In this document: positions 30,718 to 40,029 of the stretch, piece by piece | How positions within the stretch are numbered: position 1 is the stretch's first letter | Layout of the letters: every line of letters starts with the position of its first letter | DNA from: JBNKZU01 sp050301795 | Lineage (GTDB): Bacteria > Pseudomonadota > Gammaproteobacteria > Thiohalomonadales > Thiohalomonadaceae | NCBI GenBank assembly: GCA_050301795.1 | Contig: JBNKZU010000026.1 | Span: 1-40,029 of the forward strand | Direction: 5' to 3' | Length of the DNA stretch: 40,029 nt | Program-made: the position numbers and the translations under genes | The notes under the pieces: model-generated | The model's database searches: none | What the model was told of the DNA's origin: nothing | What the model saw: only the letters and a program-made list of their open reading frames with translations

Positions 30718-32478
30718 CTAGTGGCACTCCACAATTCTTTGTTCAACCGGCACAGGGTTATTTATATATCTATTAAGAGTATTCGAACAGTCTGCCCAAG
30801 AATCGATGATAACGCCTGGAGACAATATTTCTGACATTTCTCCACAGTTTGGAACGACAACGGTATCAACAATATTTGAACCAGGATGAACCGAACCATT
30901 TATTGGATGAGCTTGTACGTTCATTGGATCCAAATATGGTGACCATAGTGGCCCATTTGGCAACTCTTTATACATATCAATAACTGCATTCAAGTTGCCC
31001 CAACCATAGTTTAATATCTGAATGTTACATGAATTCTGTAAATAGAAACTTGGAAGATTAATTGTTGTATAGTTGTCCCGCTTTGATTCCATGCCATCGC
31101 AGTTATAATCCCACCCTTGTGTCAATGATGGTGAACTGAAATACATTGTCTGACCAGGAAAAACATTAGGATCATTATCGTCGCAATCTAGATAGCTATA
31201 AGAACCGTCTCCATCATTGTCAATTAGTAAACAATCATCAATGACACCATTACAATCTTGATCTATTCCATCACCACAGATCTCCGTTTCAGGGATAACT
31301 GCGCCTACACAGTTACCAAACAGACCATCGGAACATATTCGATAACCGGTCTTGCATCTACTAACACCGATTGTGGCTAAACCTGACGTGTGTGGATAGC
31401 AAATCAGCATATCTCCATTGTCACAACCCAATGTTAAACCCATCGGCCCTTGTGGTCCCATAGGACCAGGATCACCCTGTGGACCTGGAGGACCAATAAT
31501 ACTCACCCCATCTTGTCCAGCTGGACCTGTTGGACCAGTTAATCCGATAGGGCCTTGTGAACCTGTGGCACCAGTATCACCTTTGGGACCTTGAGGACCA
31601 GTTAAACCGATAGGACCTTGTGGACCGGTTGCACCAGTATCACCTTTGGGACCTGCTGGACCAGTTAAACCGATAGGACCTTGTGAACCGGTTGCACCAG
31701 TATCACCTTTGGGACCTGCTGGACCTGCTGGACCTGCTGGACCTGTTAAACCGATAGGGCCTTGTGCGCCCGTGGCTCCAGTATCCCCTTTGGGTCCTGT
31801 TGGGCCGGTTAAACCGATTGGACCTTGTGGACCGGTTGCACCAGTATCCCCTTTGGGACCTGCTGGACCTGCTGGACCAGTTAAACCGGTAGGACCTTGT
31901 GGACCGGTTGCTCCAGTATCACCTTTGGGTCCTGCTGAGCCGGTTAAACCGATAGGACCTTGAGACCCTGTTGCACCAGTATCCCCTTTGGGACCTGCTG
32001 GACCTGCTGGACCAGTTAAACCGGTAGGACCTTGTGGACCGGTTGCACCAGTATCACCTTTGGATCCTGTTGGGCCGGTTAAACCGATGGGACCTTGTGG
32101 ACCGGTTGCACCAGTATCACCTTTGGGTCCTGTTGGGCCGGTTAAACCGATGGGACCTTGTGGACCGGTTGCACCAGTATCACCTTTGGGTCCTGTTGGG
32201 CCGGTTAAACCGATGGGACCTTGTGCACCGGTTGCACCAGTATCACCTTTGGGACCTGCTGGACCAGTTAAACCGATTGGACCTTGTGGACCAGGATCAC
32301 CCTGCGGCCCCATTGGCCCTTGTTCACCTTGAGGCCCAACGATCGTAATAACATCATCATCTTTATTTTTTCTTTTTTTACTCTTTTCATCGTTATCTGC
32401 ATAAGCTGGCGCAGTTAATGAGGCGATTATTAACAGCAGTCCAGTGTATAAAGTGAACCTCTTATAGATGTTATTCAT
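30718..32478 (-). CDS. Secreted collagen-like protein with MopE-type metal-binding C-terminus
   Basis: A 586-residue protein. Residues 1-27 form a signal peptide (cut near AYA-D). A lysine/aspartate-rich linker (29-45) precedes about 100 Gly-X-Y triplets (48-349). These are built from a 21-residue repeat containing GPKGDTGATGPQGPIGLTG, with only one visible break (GVSIIG) near the end. The C-terminal ~237 residues are Cys-rich and contain CGDGIDQDCNGVIDDC and DNDGDGSYSYLDCDDNDP, resembling MopE-like Cu/Ca-binding motifs, then an unrecognised globular part. It is likely a trimeric triple-helix surface or matrix protein. AGGGGAA lies about ten bases before the ATG. It follows the giant adhesin gene on the same strand. 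Confidence 0.9.
   Translation of the reverse strand: MNNIYKRFTLYTGLLLIIASLTAPAYADNDEKSKKRKNKDDDVITIVGPQGEQGPMGPQGDPGPQGPIGLTGPAGPKGDTGATGAQGPIGLTGPTGPKGDTGATGPQGPIGLTGPTGPKGDTGATGPQGPIGLTGPTGSKGDTGATGPQGPTGLTGPAGPAGPKGDTGATGSQGPIGLTGSAGPKGDTGATGPQGPTGLTGPAGPAGPKGDTGATGPQGPIGLTGPTGPKGDTGATGAQGPIGLTGPAGPAGPAGPKGDTGATGSQGPIGLTGPAGPKGDTGATGPQGPIGLTGPQGPKGDTGATGSQGPIGLTGPTGPAGQDGVSIIGPPGPQGDPGPMGPQGPMGLTLGCDNGDMLICYPHTSGLATIGVSRCKTGYRICSDGLFGNCVGAVIPETEICGDGIDQDCNGVIDDCLLIDNDGDGSYSYLDCDDNDPNVFPGQTMYFSSPSLTQGWDYNCDGMESKRDNYTTINLPSFYLQNSCNIQILNYGWGNLNAVIDMYKELPNGPLWSPYLDPMNVQAHPINGSVHPGSNIVDTVVVPNCGEMSEILSPGVIIDSWADCSNTLNRYINNPVPVEQRIVECH
31432..32337 (-). repeat. 63-bp coding repeats of the collagen-like domain
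   Basis: Units of 63 bases, some lengthened by 9-base Gly-Pro-Ala triplet insertions, repeat about a dozen times and encode the Gly-X-Y domain. Neighbouring copies near 32034-32230 are almost identical in DNA, pointing to recent duplication or gene conversion. Copy number is likely to vary between strains. Confidence 0.9.
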
Positions 32479-32819
32479 GATTCCGTATTCCCCTATGCAA
32501 TCTGAAAAAACAGATGATCGTTTTTTAGTTGATGATTAGCTTGTATTGTTGATTGAATGCGCCCCAATCAGGCAAAGAGGTGGGTTAATCCTTTACCATC
32601 TGCGGAGAGACATTTCCCTACATATATGAAGGACTTTAATGGTATCACCCTATAGCGTCAATACTACTAAAGTAGTAGCCAAGTAATGATTCCAATCTGG
32701 ATAGTATCTGAAAGAAATGTATCAATAGTGAAGGGTTGTACTTAAATTATGTCGTTCTAAAGACACTCAGCCTGAGTACTACCCAGACTGAGTAATTTTT
32801 AAACGTTGCTACGCAATAG
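32479..32819. other. Intergenic region between the giant surface protein and the collagen-like gene
   Basis: No gene is seen in these 341 bases. A near-perfect 29-base palindrome at 32765-32793 (ACTCAG...CTGAGT, with two wobble pairs when read on the minus strand) lies 27 bases beyond the stop of the giant gene. It may be its terminator, although the better T-run (ATTTTT) is on the plus-strand side. The left part should contain the collagen-gene promoter, which I could not define. Confidence 0.45.
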
Positions 32820-35800
32820 CTATGGTAGCCCCGTTACAGGTATTGCGCTGTTAATCTTGAGTTGTATCGGAGTGCCGTCCAGACTCCATGTTGTATTTGT
32901 AACATCATTATCTGTGGCATCGATGTTTGTCCATGCTCCATCAACAATACTAACCGAATCATTAAGATCGCCATCAACATAAAAAGTGTGTCGATCACTA
33001 TCTGGCAGATTACGGATAATGGCTGTCGATAACGTGAGATTATATGAAGTGTTTATACTAATCCCATCGTTTTTAACTAAATCAATCTTCTCAAAACCAG
33101 TGATCCTATTTATTGCTGAACCAAATCCTGCCACTGAGAAATCAATAGCCGTAGCTCCAGAATTGAAATGTAAGGTATCAAACCCTTTACCTCCGCTTAG
33201 ACGTCCAATTTCTGAAGACAAGCTATAACCAAATGTTTTAACAACATCATCCCCCTGACCCAAGAAAACAATGTCCGGCCCATCATAAACATCCATGTAG
33301 TCATCACCCTGTTTTGGATAGAAATAATTATTTACAAATAATGTATTGGTGTTATTACCTTCATCTCCAACATAATAAGCATTACCACCAAAGTCACCAC
33401 CCTTAATCAGGTAGGCTTGTCCACCGTTGTTTGTAACTGTTGACGAGCTTGATGCGCTCATGATCAAATCAGTAAATCCATCTCCATTAAAATCACCACC
33501 GTTGCCGATAACACCAAAGTTCTCATCTTTATCAACACCAAGAATGCCAAACCCCTTGGTCAAATCAGAGTCAACGGTGGTTAATGAAAGAACTGATGGC
33601 TGTGTTGCATTTCCGTAAACCACATATGTCTTTCCTTGATTTGAATCATAACTTTGTGACGAAAACAGTAGATCATCATAGCCATCACCGTTGATATCAC
33701 CTATTTTTCCAACACGATAACCAATATATGTATTAACTAGAGCAGGATCACTTGAACCGCCTTCAACTACAAATCCGGTTGTGCCATTCAACCCTGATGG
33801 CGCTGCAATACTCGCTAGAGTAGCCTTTCCATAGACTACATACACCTTTCCAATATATTCATATACAAGCGTACTTGGGTTTTGTCTTTGTGCCTGATCA
33901 TGACCTATCGCCAAATCATCAAAACCATCATGGTTGAAGTCGCCAATTGCACTGATTGTGTAACCCATATGAAGATTTGCATCTGAACCAGAGATAGTAA
34001 CTACTGACGGATCAGTTATTGAAAATTCATTCAGTCCAACTCCACCCAAACTAAATGTAGAATTTCCAGGAATAATATAAACACTACCCCCACCTGTTAC
34101 AGGAGTATTGGTATAGCGTGAAGAGATTGCAATATCACTAAAGCCATCACCATTCATATCTCCTACACCCGCTATTGCCTCACCAAATCCGCTACTTGTC
34201 CCATCGTTAATTACAACAAATCCATTAGTACCATCAAGATTACTAAAGAAGGCAGGATCGTAACTCCATGCACCGCCATGACCATATATGACATAAATCG
34301 CACTAGTCACTACCCATGAAGAATTTGCAACCAACATGTCATCGTAACCATCACCATTGATATCGCCCGCTCCAGCAATCTTTGTACCGGTATAATTAGT
34401 ATTGGATGATTGCATCACGACGGCAATGCTTGTAAGTGAAGTATCAATCAATGTTGGATCTACGGAGTCCTTTAGGCTAACCACACCACCTGCTCTTATA
34501 CCCGCCTGTCCAAAGAAGAGAACCGCCTGACTCTTTTGTGGTCTACCTATTAACAGGTCATCAATCCCATCACCATTCACATCACCTACACCAGCTACGG
34601 TTATAGATTCAATTGCCAGGTTTCCTCCAACAACACATGGTGGCGGGCAAATACTTACCGGATCGAACAGATCAATCTTATAGCCTTGTGATTCAGTCAT
34701 TGTTGATAGTGAAATATCTGCAAAGGTACCATCTTTGGTTCCATATAAAACATAAGCATATCCACGCTCTGTTGTTACAACCACATCTTCATAACCATCC
34801 TTGTTAAGGTCACCTGCGATCTGTACATCATTTCCCATATATGAATCAGTAATACCACTGTTAATAGTAATGCCCTGAGACTCAGTCATGGTTTTAAGAT
34901 CTATAGTGTCATCAGTTATCTCAATAGATAAGATTGTAATATCCGGTGCAATCGCATTGACCATCGAATTAGTATTAACATTAAGAGAGAAGTATTTAGG
35001 TCCTTCCATCTTCTGATCCTGAATTAACGGAATTGCAATCTCCTTAACAAGCTCACCCGGATAGAAGGTTACAGTTGCAGGACTTGGGGTGGTGTAATCA
35101 ACACCATCAAGAGCTGTGTTATCAACAAGTGTATAGTCAAAACTACTTTGGTAAACACCCGTCGTTCGTTTCACGCGTATTTTCGCAAACCCAGCTCCCT
35201 CATTTACCGAAGTAACTCCTCCGGCTATGCCTCCAACGGTATCGATTACAATCTTGGGTAATCCTGGGAGGTTCGGACTCGCGTAGATCGATACACCATT
35301 ATTGTTGGTATACCTCACACCGCCAGTACCGAATGTATATAACGTAAGATCCTGACCTGAAGTTGGACTCCAGCCTCCATCAAGGAATGCAATCTTGTCA
35401 TCACTGTCACCATTTATGATAACTCTGCCAAAATCTGCTTGTTGATTTAGCATTCGTATCGCGGCTTCATTAACAGCAAGAGAGTTAGCACCACTACCGG
35501 CAAAATCGATAATCTCTATACCCTTAATCTGCTCTGGCTTAAGTGAGGTAATATCAAAAGCGTTATTCCCGGACGTATCAATAACCAGCTTATCAATACC
35601 CTTACCACCATCAATACGGGCAAAATTGAGATCAGAGACATAGAAGGTGTCACTCCAACTACCACCACTAAATATATCTGCTCCGCCCTGACCATTAAGT
35701 GTTTCGTTACCGCTATCACCAACCAGCACATCAACGCCACTAGTGCCTGTTGCACTACCATTTGTTGAGACATCAACAGTTACTGCATTGGTATAATTAC

Positions 35801-38800
35801 CACCAACAAAGGCATAAGCCTTGCTACTACCGTAATTGGTGTGGCCAACAAAATCGTAATAACCATCACCATTGATATCACCATGCCCTGAAACACTGGA
35901 GCCAAGGCGATCGCCCTTGTTTAAGCCAGTGATGGTGTAGCCGTTGCTACCATCAAGTAAAGAGAGCGACAGGTCTGTGCCCAAGCCACCATAGACAAGA
36001 TAGATCTGACCCTTATACCTGCCTTCATTCTTTGCACCGATAACCACATCATCTTTGCCATCTGCATTGACGTCCCCAACACCAGCAACAGAGCCCCCGG
36101 TATAGGAATAGAAACCATTCCCTGTCAGACGTATGCCTTTTCCTGTCAGAGATGTACCAATATCCAATGTGGTCACACTTGCCAGACTGCTACCACCATA
36201 TATGATAGCGGCACCCCCTGAAGAGTTACTTGAGTATGGGGTTCCAATGATGATATCAGTGTAGCCATCACCATTAAAATCACCCGCACTATCAACCGAC
36301 TGGCCTGAATAGCTGCCTTGACTGTCGCTATTTGTGAAGGTCACACCGTTAGTTCCAAGGCTTTGAAGTGAATAGGTATTACCTGCCATAGTGTTATTGC
36401 CATAAATCAGATAAGTAATACCTTGATAATTATTTGCGTACGGCGCACCTACTAATATATCTGCATAACCATCACCATTAACATCCCCGGCTGAAGCTAC
36501 ACTTCTTCCAGCATTTGCACTGGAATAAGTACCTGCTGGTGGTGGCGGACCATCAATGACAAACCCAGCACCTGAGACCACTATAGTCGACAAATTAAGA
36601 TCAACTACACCAAAGTCTGATTTACCTTTAACCACATAGACTCTACCAGCACGGCTATTAGCGTTTGGTGCACCTATCAGAATGTCATCAAAACCATCAC
36701 CATCTACATCACCTGCACTGGCAACAGAAAAGCCAGTGTTAAAATAACCCTCACCAAGAATTTTTATCCCAGTGCTTCTTGAAGTGGTGAATCCTGCAAG
36801 ATTCATTGTTCCCATTGTTGTCAGTGAATAATTGCCAAACACGAGATAGACCACCCCAAAGTTTGTTCCACCTGTAAAATCTTCGTAAGGAGCTGAAATG
36901 ATAAAGTCATCAAGGCCATCTCCGTTGACATCACCAGCTCCACTAACTGACATTCCTGTATTTGACCAAGGGGTAGCGCCTGTAATTGCAACTGTTGCTA
37001 AACCATCTGCATTCCCCAGTGTCCCGGCATCACTGCTTCCAAATATTAGAGTTACTTCTCCATTTGTATTACCTGTTTGCGGTGACTGTGGTGATGAAAC
37101 CAGCATATCCTCAAAACCATCACCATTCACATCACCAACAATAGATACCGTTTTAAATGCATCCATATCCATTTGTTGTGAACCTGATATCTCAAATCCG
37201 TTCTGCCCTGTAAGATAGAAGAGATCCAACGGAGTGTGAGTAATTGTTGCCACTGGTAACGATGAAGGTGGAATAATCTTGCTGTAGTTACTGAGTTCAA
37301 GCTTGAACTGCTCTGCTGCTTCTGGAAGCTGGTCATTGGTAATAAGAACATCTACATATTGTGAGTTAATACCTGCTGCGAAGGTAATGGTTCCTGTTAC
37401 CGACTGATAATCAACATTACCAACAGCAGTGATATCTGTTGTTGAGTAATCAACTGATACAGGAAAATCATGTGAATGGCTCAAGGTTAATGTAAACCTT
37501 GCAGAAACATTACTACCCTCAGCCGTAGAAACATCTGCAACTACCAGTTGTGGATAGGCATTAACAATTACATTATCCGTTACAGAATAAGTGCTGTTAC
37601 TCAATGACAACTGTAGTTCATAATCACCCGCCACATCTGGTGTAAAGGATGGTGTCGCAGTAGATGAATTCACAATACTGGCATTTGTTAGCGCTGAGCT
37701 AACTGGTTTATTTACAAAGATCCAGGCATAAGCCGCGTCACCATCAATATCACTACTACCCGTACCGTCAAGATTAACAGTAGTTCCAGGTGTCAGCACC
37801 TGATCACTCCCTGCATTAGCAGTCAATGAATCTGCCACCGGATTTACCGTCACTGTTAAAGTTTGGGTTGCGGTTAAAACTGGTGTTCCTGAGCTGGCCT
37901 GTATTGTCACCGTCGCAGTTCCATGAGCATTGGCCTTGGAACGCAAGATCACATCACCAGTGGTCGGGTCAATACTTGCAGAGGTGAACAGCGCAGCGTT
38001 GGTCTGACCAGTTACCGAATAGGTAATCGTCTCACCATTCACATTGGTAGCATTAACCGTTCTGAAGAGATATCCAAAATCTTCAGATACCGACAGACTA
38101 CTGGTTGTGTTACCAAACACTGGCTGATAAACCGCAGGGATGGTGATATTGAAAACCTTATTTGCAACCGTTTGACCTGGATAGGCAAAGGCAGCAGTCA
38201 GAGTTGCCGTTTTATTCGTTGCAGTTGATAGCGGAATAGTTACCACACCGTCATTACCCAGAATCGCGGTGTTATCGCTACTCCAACTCACCGTTGAGCC
38301 ATTCGGCATTGATAGCGGCAATTGGAGGTTATAGCGCACATTGGTCTCTACACTATTCTTACCCTTGATGTAGTTAAAGGTTAGCAACTCACTATCACGT
38401 ACTATCGCCTTCTTCGATAGTGCAATGGTTGCAGGATAGGCATAACCATCATTACCGACTATCGTTAATGGCAGTGATACAGAATCATGGGTGCCATTAT
38501 CCGCACCATTAATCACCAGAGTATAGATACCTGCAACGACCTGATTAAGTGTAAATGTACCATCGGGATTGGTCGTAGTACTTCCCTGCTGGGTGCCGGT
38601 ATTATCGACCAGCTTCACATCGATAGCACCATGACCACCGACCGCAGCACCATCAAGAGCAACAGTTCCAGTGAGCTGATTGGTTGCAAGTACCAGGTTT
38701 TGTGTGGTTGTAGCGCCAAGTGTAATTGCAACATTGGCCTGCTGTGCATTACCAAATCCAGACTTGCTTGCGGTAACGGTGTAGTCCGTAGCCGGAACAA

Positions 38801-40029
38801 TATCCATACGTGCATAGTTACCATTGGCATCTGTTGTCGTGGTATAGGTGTGGGCGCTGTTACTAATGGTTACATCAACACTTTGAAGCCCGGTTGAACC
38901 ATCGGTAATGGTTCCTGACAGCGTACCAATATTGGATACCAGTGTTGCGCTACTCACAGTGGTCGCCTGGCCTTCTGCAAAGGTATAACCTGCCCCTGCA
39001 TTATTGTCCTGCTGCTGCACGTAACCGCCGTGTGTATAGGTGATGGTGTAGCTCTCGTTTGTCTGTAACACAGGCAAGGTCATTGACCACTGCCCAAGCG
39101 AATAGGTAACCGCCTGATACTGTTTGCCATCGGTTGCCGTAGCAGTCACCTGCGTGCCGCTGTGATCTGTTGCCCCGCCATTGAGGGTTACGGTTCCTGT
39201 TAATGACCCTTGCGCTCTTATCAGATCGACATTGTATGGCAGTGCATACGATGCCTGATCAGGCATGGTGATGGTCAGGCTTTGGGTTGTGTAGCCCGTT
39301 AATGTGGTCTGCAATCGATAACTGCCTGGTGCCAGACCTGCAATCTGGAACAGACCTGTTACCCCATCGCTGGTCACTGTAGAGTTAATAACCTGCCCTT
39401 GGCTGCTGGTTCCCTTGACGTTTACATCCACGCCACCCAGCACGGCTCCATTCGATTTGGTATAACCCGAGAGCAGATACTGGTTGAGGACGATTGAGCC
39501 GGCATCAGTTGATGCAGAAGCAGTGACAACGATCTCCTGTGACGTGCTCTTATAGCCATTCATGCTGCTGGTCATGCTGTGAACACCAACAGGAACATTG
39601 GCAATGGTAAAGATGCCGTCACCCAAGACAGTATCGTTTGCCGTAGTGGCAGTACCGACGCCCGGGATTGAAACACTAACCCCATTGATTCCGGTAATTC
39701 CATCCTCTGCAACCACCTTCCCGAAGACATCGTTCTGCATCGGTAACATGGTAACCGTGGCTTGAGTAGTAGTCTGCCCTGCATTGATGGCTATCGCTGT
39801 CGAGGCTGTGGTCTGGCCGCTGTAGTTGGCTTTTTGGTAGTCGATGGTTCCGGCGCTATAGGTCGCCTCTGCCAGACTCATGCTCCAGACACCATTGATA
39901 TCGGTGGTCGCTACGCCTTTGGTGGTGGCGCCATCTTTGATGGTCACGGTGATGCCGCTATGGTCGCTTACATCGCCTAGTCGTGCGATACCGCTGACGG
40001 TGCCATATGCGGTGTTCATGCTCACGGCG
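32820..40029 (-). CDS. Giant secreted surface protein with FG-GAP propellers, Calx-beta and RTX-like modules (5' partial)
   Basis: More than 2400 residues are seen, and the frame stays open to the window edge, so the start and signal are missing. Residue numbers count back from 40025. Residues 1-560: repeated carboxypeptidase-regulatory-like beta-sandwich domains (LSGTITDGSTGLQSVDVTIS type). About 630-850: cadherin-like and PKD-like (ANAGSDQVLTPGTTVNLDG) domains. About 860-950: Calx-beta. About 955-1395: seven FG-GAP repeats (DVNGDGFEDMLVSS type). About 1410-1570: RTX-like GGADIFSGG and a beta region. About 1590-1720: second Calx-beta. About 1735-2190: seven more FG-GAP repeats. Then a final RTX-like GQGDDVV segment. 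Likely a calcium-binding adhesin secreted by a type I system; no secretion genes are in view. Confidence 0.88.
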   Translation of the reverse strand, partial: AVSMNTAYGTVSGIARLGDVSDHSGITVTIKDGATTKGVATTDINGVWSMSLAEATYSAGTIDYQKANYSGQTTASTAIAINAGQTTTQATVTMLPMQNDVFGKVVAEDGITGINGVSVSIPGVGTATTANDTVLGDGIFTIANVPVGVHSMTSSMNGYKSTSQEIVVTASASTDAGSIVLNQYLLSGYTKSNGAVLGGVDVNVKGTSSQGQVINSTVTSDGVTGLFQIAGLAPGSYRLQTTLTGYTTQSLTITMPDQASYALPYNVDLIRAQGSLTGTVTLNGGATDHSGTQVTATATDGKQYQAVTYSLGQWSMTLPVLQTNESYTITYTHGGYVQQQDNNAGAGYTFAEGQATTVSSATLVSNIGTLSGTITDGSTGLQSVDVTISNSAHTYTTTTDANGNYARMDIVPATDYTVTASKSGFGNAQQANVAITLGATTTQNLVLATNQLTGTVALDGAAVGGHGAIDVKLVDNTGTQQGSTTTNPDGTFTLNQVVAGIYTLVINGADNGTHDSVSLPLTIVGNDGYAYPATIALSKKAIVRDSELLTFNYIKGKNSVETNVRYNLQLPLSMPNGSTVSWSSDNTAILGNDGVVTIPLSTATNKTATLTAAFAYPGQTVANKVFNITIPAVYQPVFGNTTSSLSVSEDFGYLFRTVNATNVNGETITYSVTGQTNAALFTSASIDPTTGDVILRSKANAHGTATVTIQASSGTPVLTATQTLTVTVNPVADSLTANAGSDQVLTPGTTVNLDGTGSSDIDGDAAYAWIFVNKPVSSALTNASIVNSSTATPSFTPDVAGDYELQLSLSNSTYSVTDNVIVNAYPQLVVADVSTAEGSNVSARFTLTLSHSHDFPVSVDYSTTDITAVGNVDYQSVTGTITFAAGINSQYVDVLITNDQLPEAAEQFKLELSNYSKIIPPSSLPVATITHTPLDLFYLTGQNGFEISGSQQMDMDAFKTVSIVGDVNGDGFEDMLVSSPQSPQTGNTNGEVTLIFGSSDAGTLGNADGLATVAITGATPWSNTGMSVSGAGDVNGDGLDDFIISAPYEDFTGGTNFGVVYLVFGNYSLTTMGTMNLAGFTTSRSTGIKILGEGYFNTGFSVASAGDVDGDGFDDILIGAPNANSRAGRVYVVKGKSDFGVVDLNLSTIVVSGAGFVIDGPPPPAGTYSSANAGRSVASAGDVNGDGYADILVGAPYANNYQGITYLIYGNNTMAGNTYSLQSLGTNGVTFTNSDSQGSYSGQSVDSAGDFNGDGYTDIIIGTPYSSNSSGGAAIIYGGSSLASVTTLDIGTSLTGKGIRLTGNGFYSYTGGSVAGVGDVNADGKDDVVIGAKNEGRYKGQIYLVYGGLGTDLSLSLLDGSNGYTITGLNKGDRLGSSVSGHGDINGDGYYDFVGHTNYGSSKAYAFVGGNYTNAVTVDVSTNGSATGTSGVDVLVGDSGNETLNGQGGADIFSGGSWSDTFYVSDLNFARIDGGKGIDKLVIDTSGNNAFDITSLKPEQIKGIEIIDFAGSGANSLAVNEAAIRMLNQQADFGRVIINGDSDDKIAFLDGGWSPTSGQDLTLYTFGTGGVRYTNNNGVSIYASPNLPGLPKIVIDTVGGIAGGVTSVNEGAGFAKIRVKRTTGVYQSSFDYTLVDNTALDGVDYTTPSPATVTFYPGELVKEIAIPLIQDQKMEGPKYFSLNVNTNSMVNAIAPDITILSIEITDDTIDLKTMTESQGITINSGITDSYMGNDVQIAGDLNKDGYEDVVVTTERGYAYVLYGTKDGTFADISLSTMTESQGYKIDLFDPVSICPPPCVVGGNLAIESITVAGVGDVNGDGIDDLLIGRPQKSQAVLFFGQAGIRAGGVVSLKDSVDPTLIDTSLTSIAVVMQSSNTNYTGTKIAGAGDINGDGYDDMLVANSSWVVTSAIYVIYGHGGAWSYDPAFFSNLDGTNGFVVINDGTSSGFGEAIAGVGDMNGDGFSDIAISSRYTNTPVTGGGSVYIIPGNSTFSLGGVGLNEFSITDPSVVTISGSDANLHMGYTISAIGDFNHDGFDDLAIGHDQAQRQNPSTLVYEYIGKVYVVYGKATLASIAAPSGLNGTTGFVVEGGSSDPALVNTYIGYRVGKIGDINGDGYDDLLFSSQSYDSNQGKTYVVYGNATQPSVLSLTTVDSDLTKGFGILGVDKDENFGVIGNGGDFNGDGFTDLIMSASSSSTVTNNGGQAYLIKGGDFGGNAYYVGDEGNNTNTLFVNNYFYPKQGDDYMDVYDGPDIVFLGQGDDVVKTFGYSLSSEIGRLSGGKGFDTLHFNSGATAIDFSVAGFGSAINRITGFEKIDLVKNDGISINTSYNLTLSTAIIRNLPDSDRHTFYVDGDLNDSVSIVDGAWTNIDATDNDVTNTTWSLDGTPIQLKINSAIPVTGLP

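Noticed and set aside
31432..32337. CRISPR-like periodicity at 63 bp
   Set aside because: The period is a multiple of three and encodes a continuous Gly-X-Y domain.
31646..32348. Long Pro/Gly-rich frames on the plus strand opposite the collagen gene
   Set aside because: They are antisense reflections of the Gly-X-Y repeats, which keep several frames open. The minus-strand product has a signal peptide and ordered domains.

Overview
The window looks like chromosomal DNA of a Gammaproteobacterium. The grounds are the close match of the tRNA-Val(GAC) and NapDABC proteins to the enterobacterial forms, together with TIGR01777-, DUF454/YbaN- and DUF482-type proteins and a TakP-like TRAP transporter. 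Periplasmic nitrate reductase, TRAP import and a very large surface protein fit an aquatic or sediment, facultatively anaerobic lifestyle. I cannot name a genus from sequence alone.

Region 1 (1-11.1 kb) is a defence island, read leftward. A higB-higA toxin-antitoxin pair leads into a type I restriction-modification operon in the order hsdR-hsdS-[palindromic repeat]-rhuM-hsdM. After 218 bp comes an abiEi-abiEii toxin-antitoxin pair with its own operator-like inverted repeat, followed by a putative HNH endonuclease. Hairpin-rich direct repeats carrying intrinsic terminators close the left edge.

Region 2 (11.3-17.5 kb) is metabolic. It holds a DUF6933-like protein, a small SET-domain protein, a fold-type III PLP enzyme that lacks the usual catalytic Cys, and the two membrane subunits of a TRAP transporter (dctQ, dctM), all rightward. 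The TakP-like substrate-binding protein lies on the opposite strand, beyond four 107-bp palindrome-ended tandem repeats.

Region 3 (17.6-25.7 kb) begins with a tight leftward four-gene operon: an M42-like metallopeptidase, a RimK-type ATP-grasp ligase with an RLAN-like N-terminus, a GNAT acetyltransferase and a 2-oxoglutarate/Fe(II) oxygenase. Together these look like a system that builds or trims a modified peptide or amino-acid conjugate. YbaN- and YfcH-type proteins, a FemAB-like DUF482 protein and a membrane PAS-GGDEF diguanylate cyclase follow.

Region 4 (25.9-30.3 kb) has tRNA-Val(GAC) with a clear sigma-70 promoter and terminator. Downstream of it lie a 20-bp copy of its own 3' end and a string of small hairpins. 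Next comes a minimal napDABC operon. Its NapA is otherwise very like canonical NapA, but the cysteine that ligates molybdenum is replaced by glycine.

Region 5 (30.7 kb to the end) encodes two secreted surface proteins: a collagen-like protein with a MopE-like metal-binding tail, and the last ~2400 residues of a giant protein. The giant protein's second half is a duplicated module of Calx-beta, a seven-repeat FG-GAP propeller and an RTX-like segment. Its 5' end lies outside the window.
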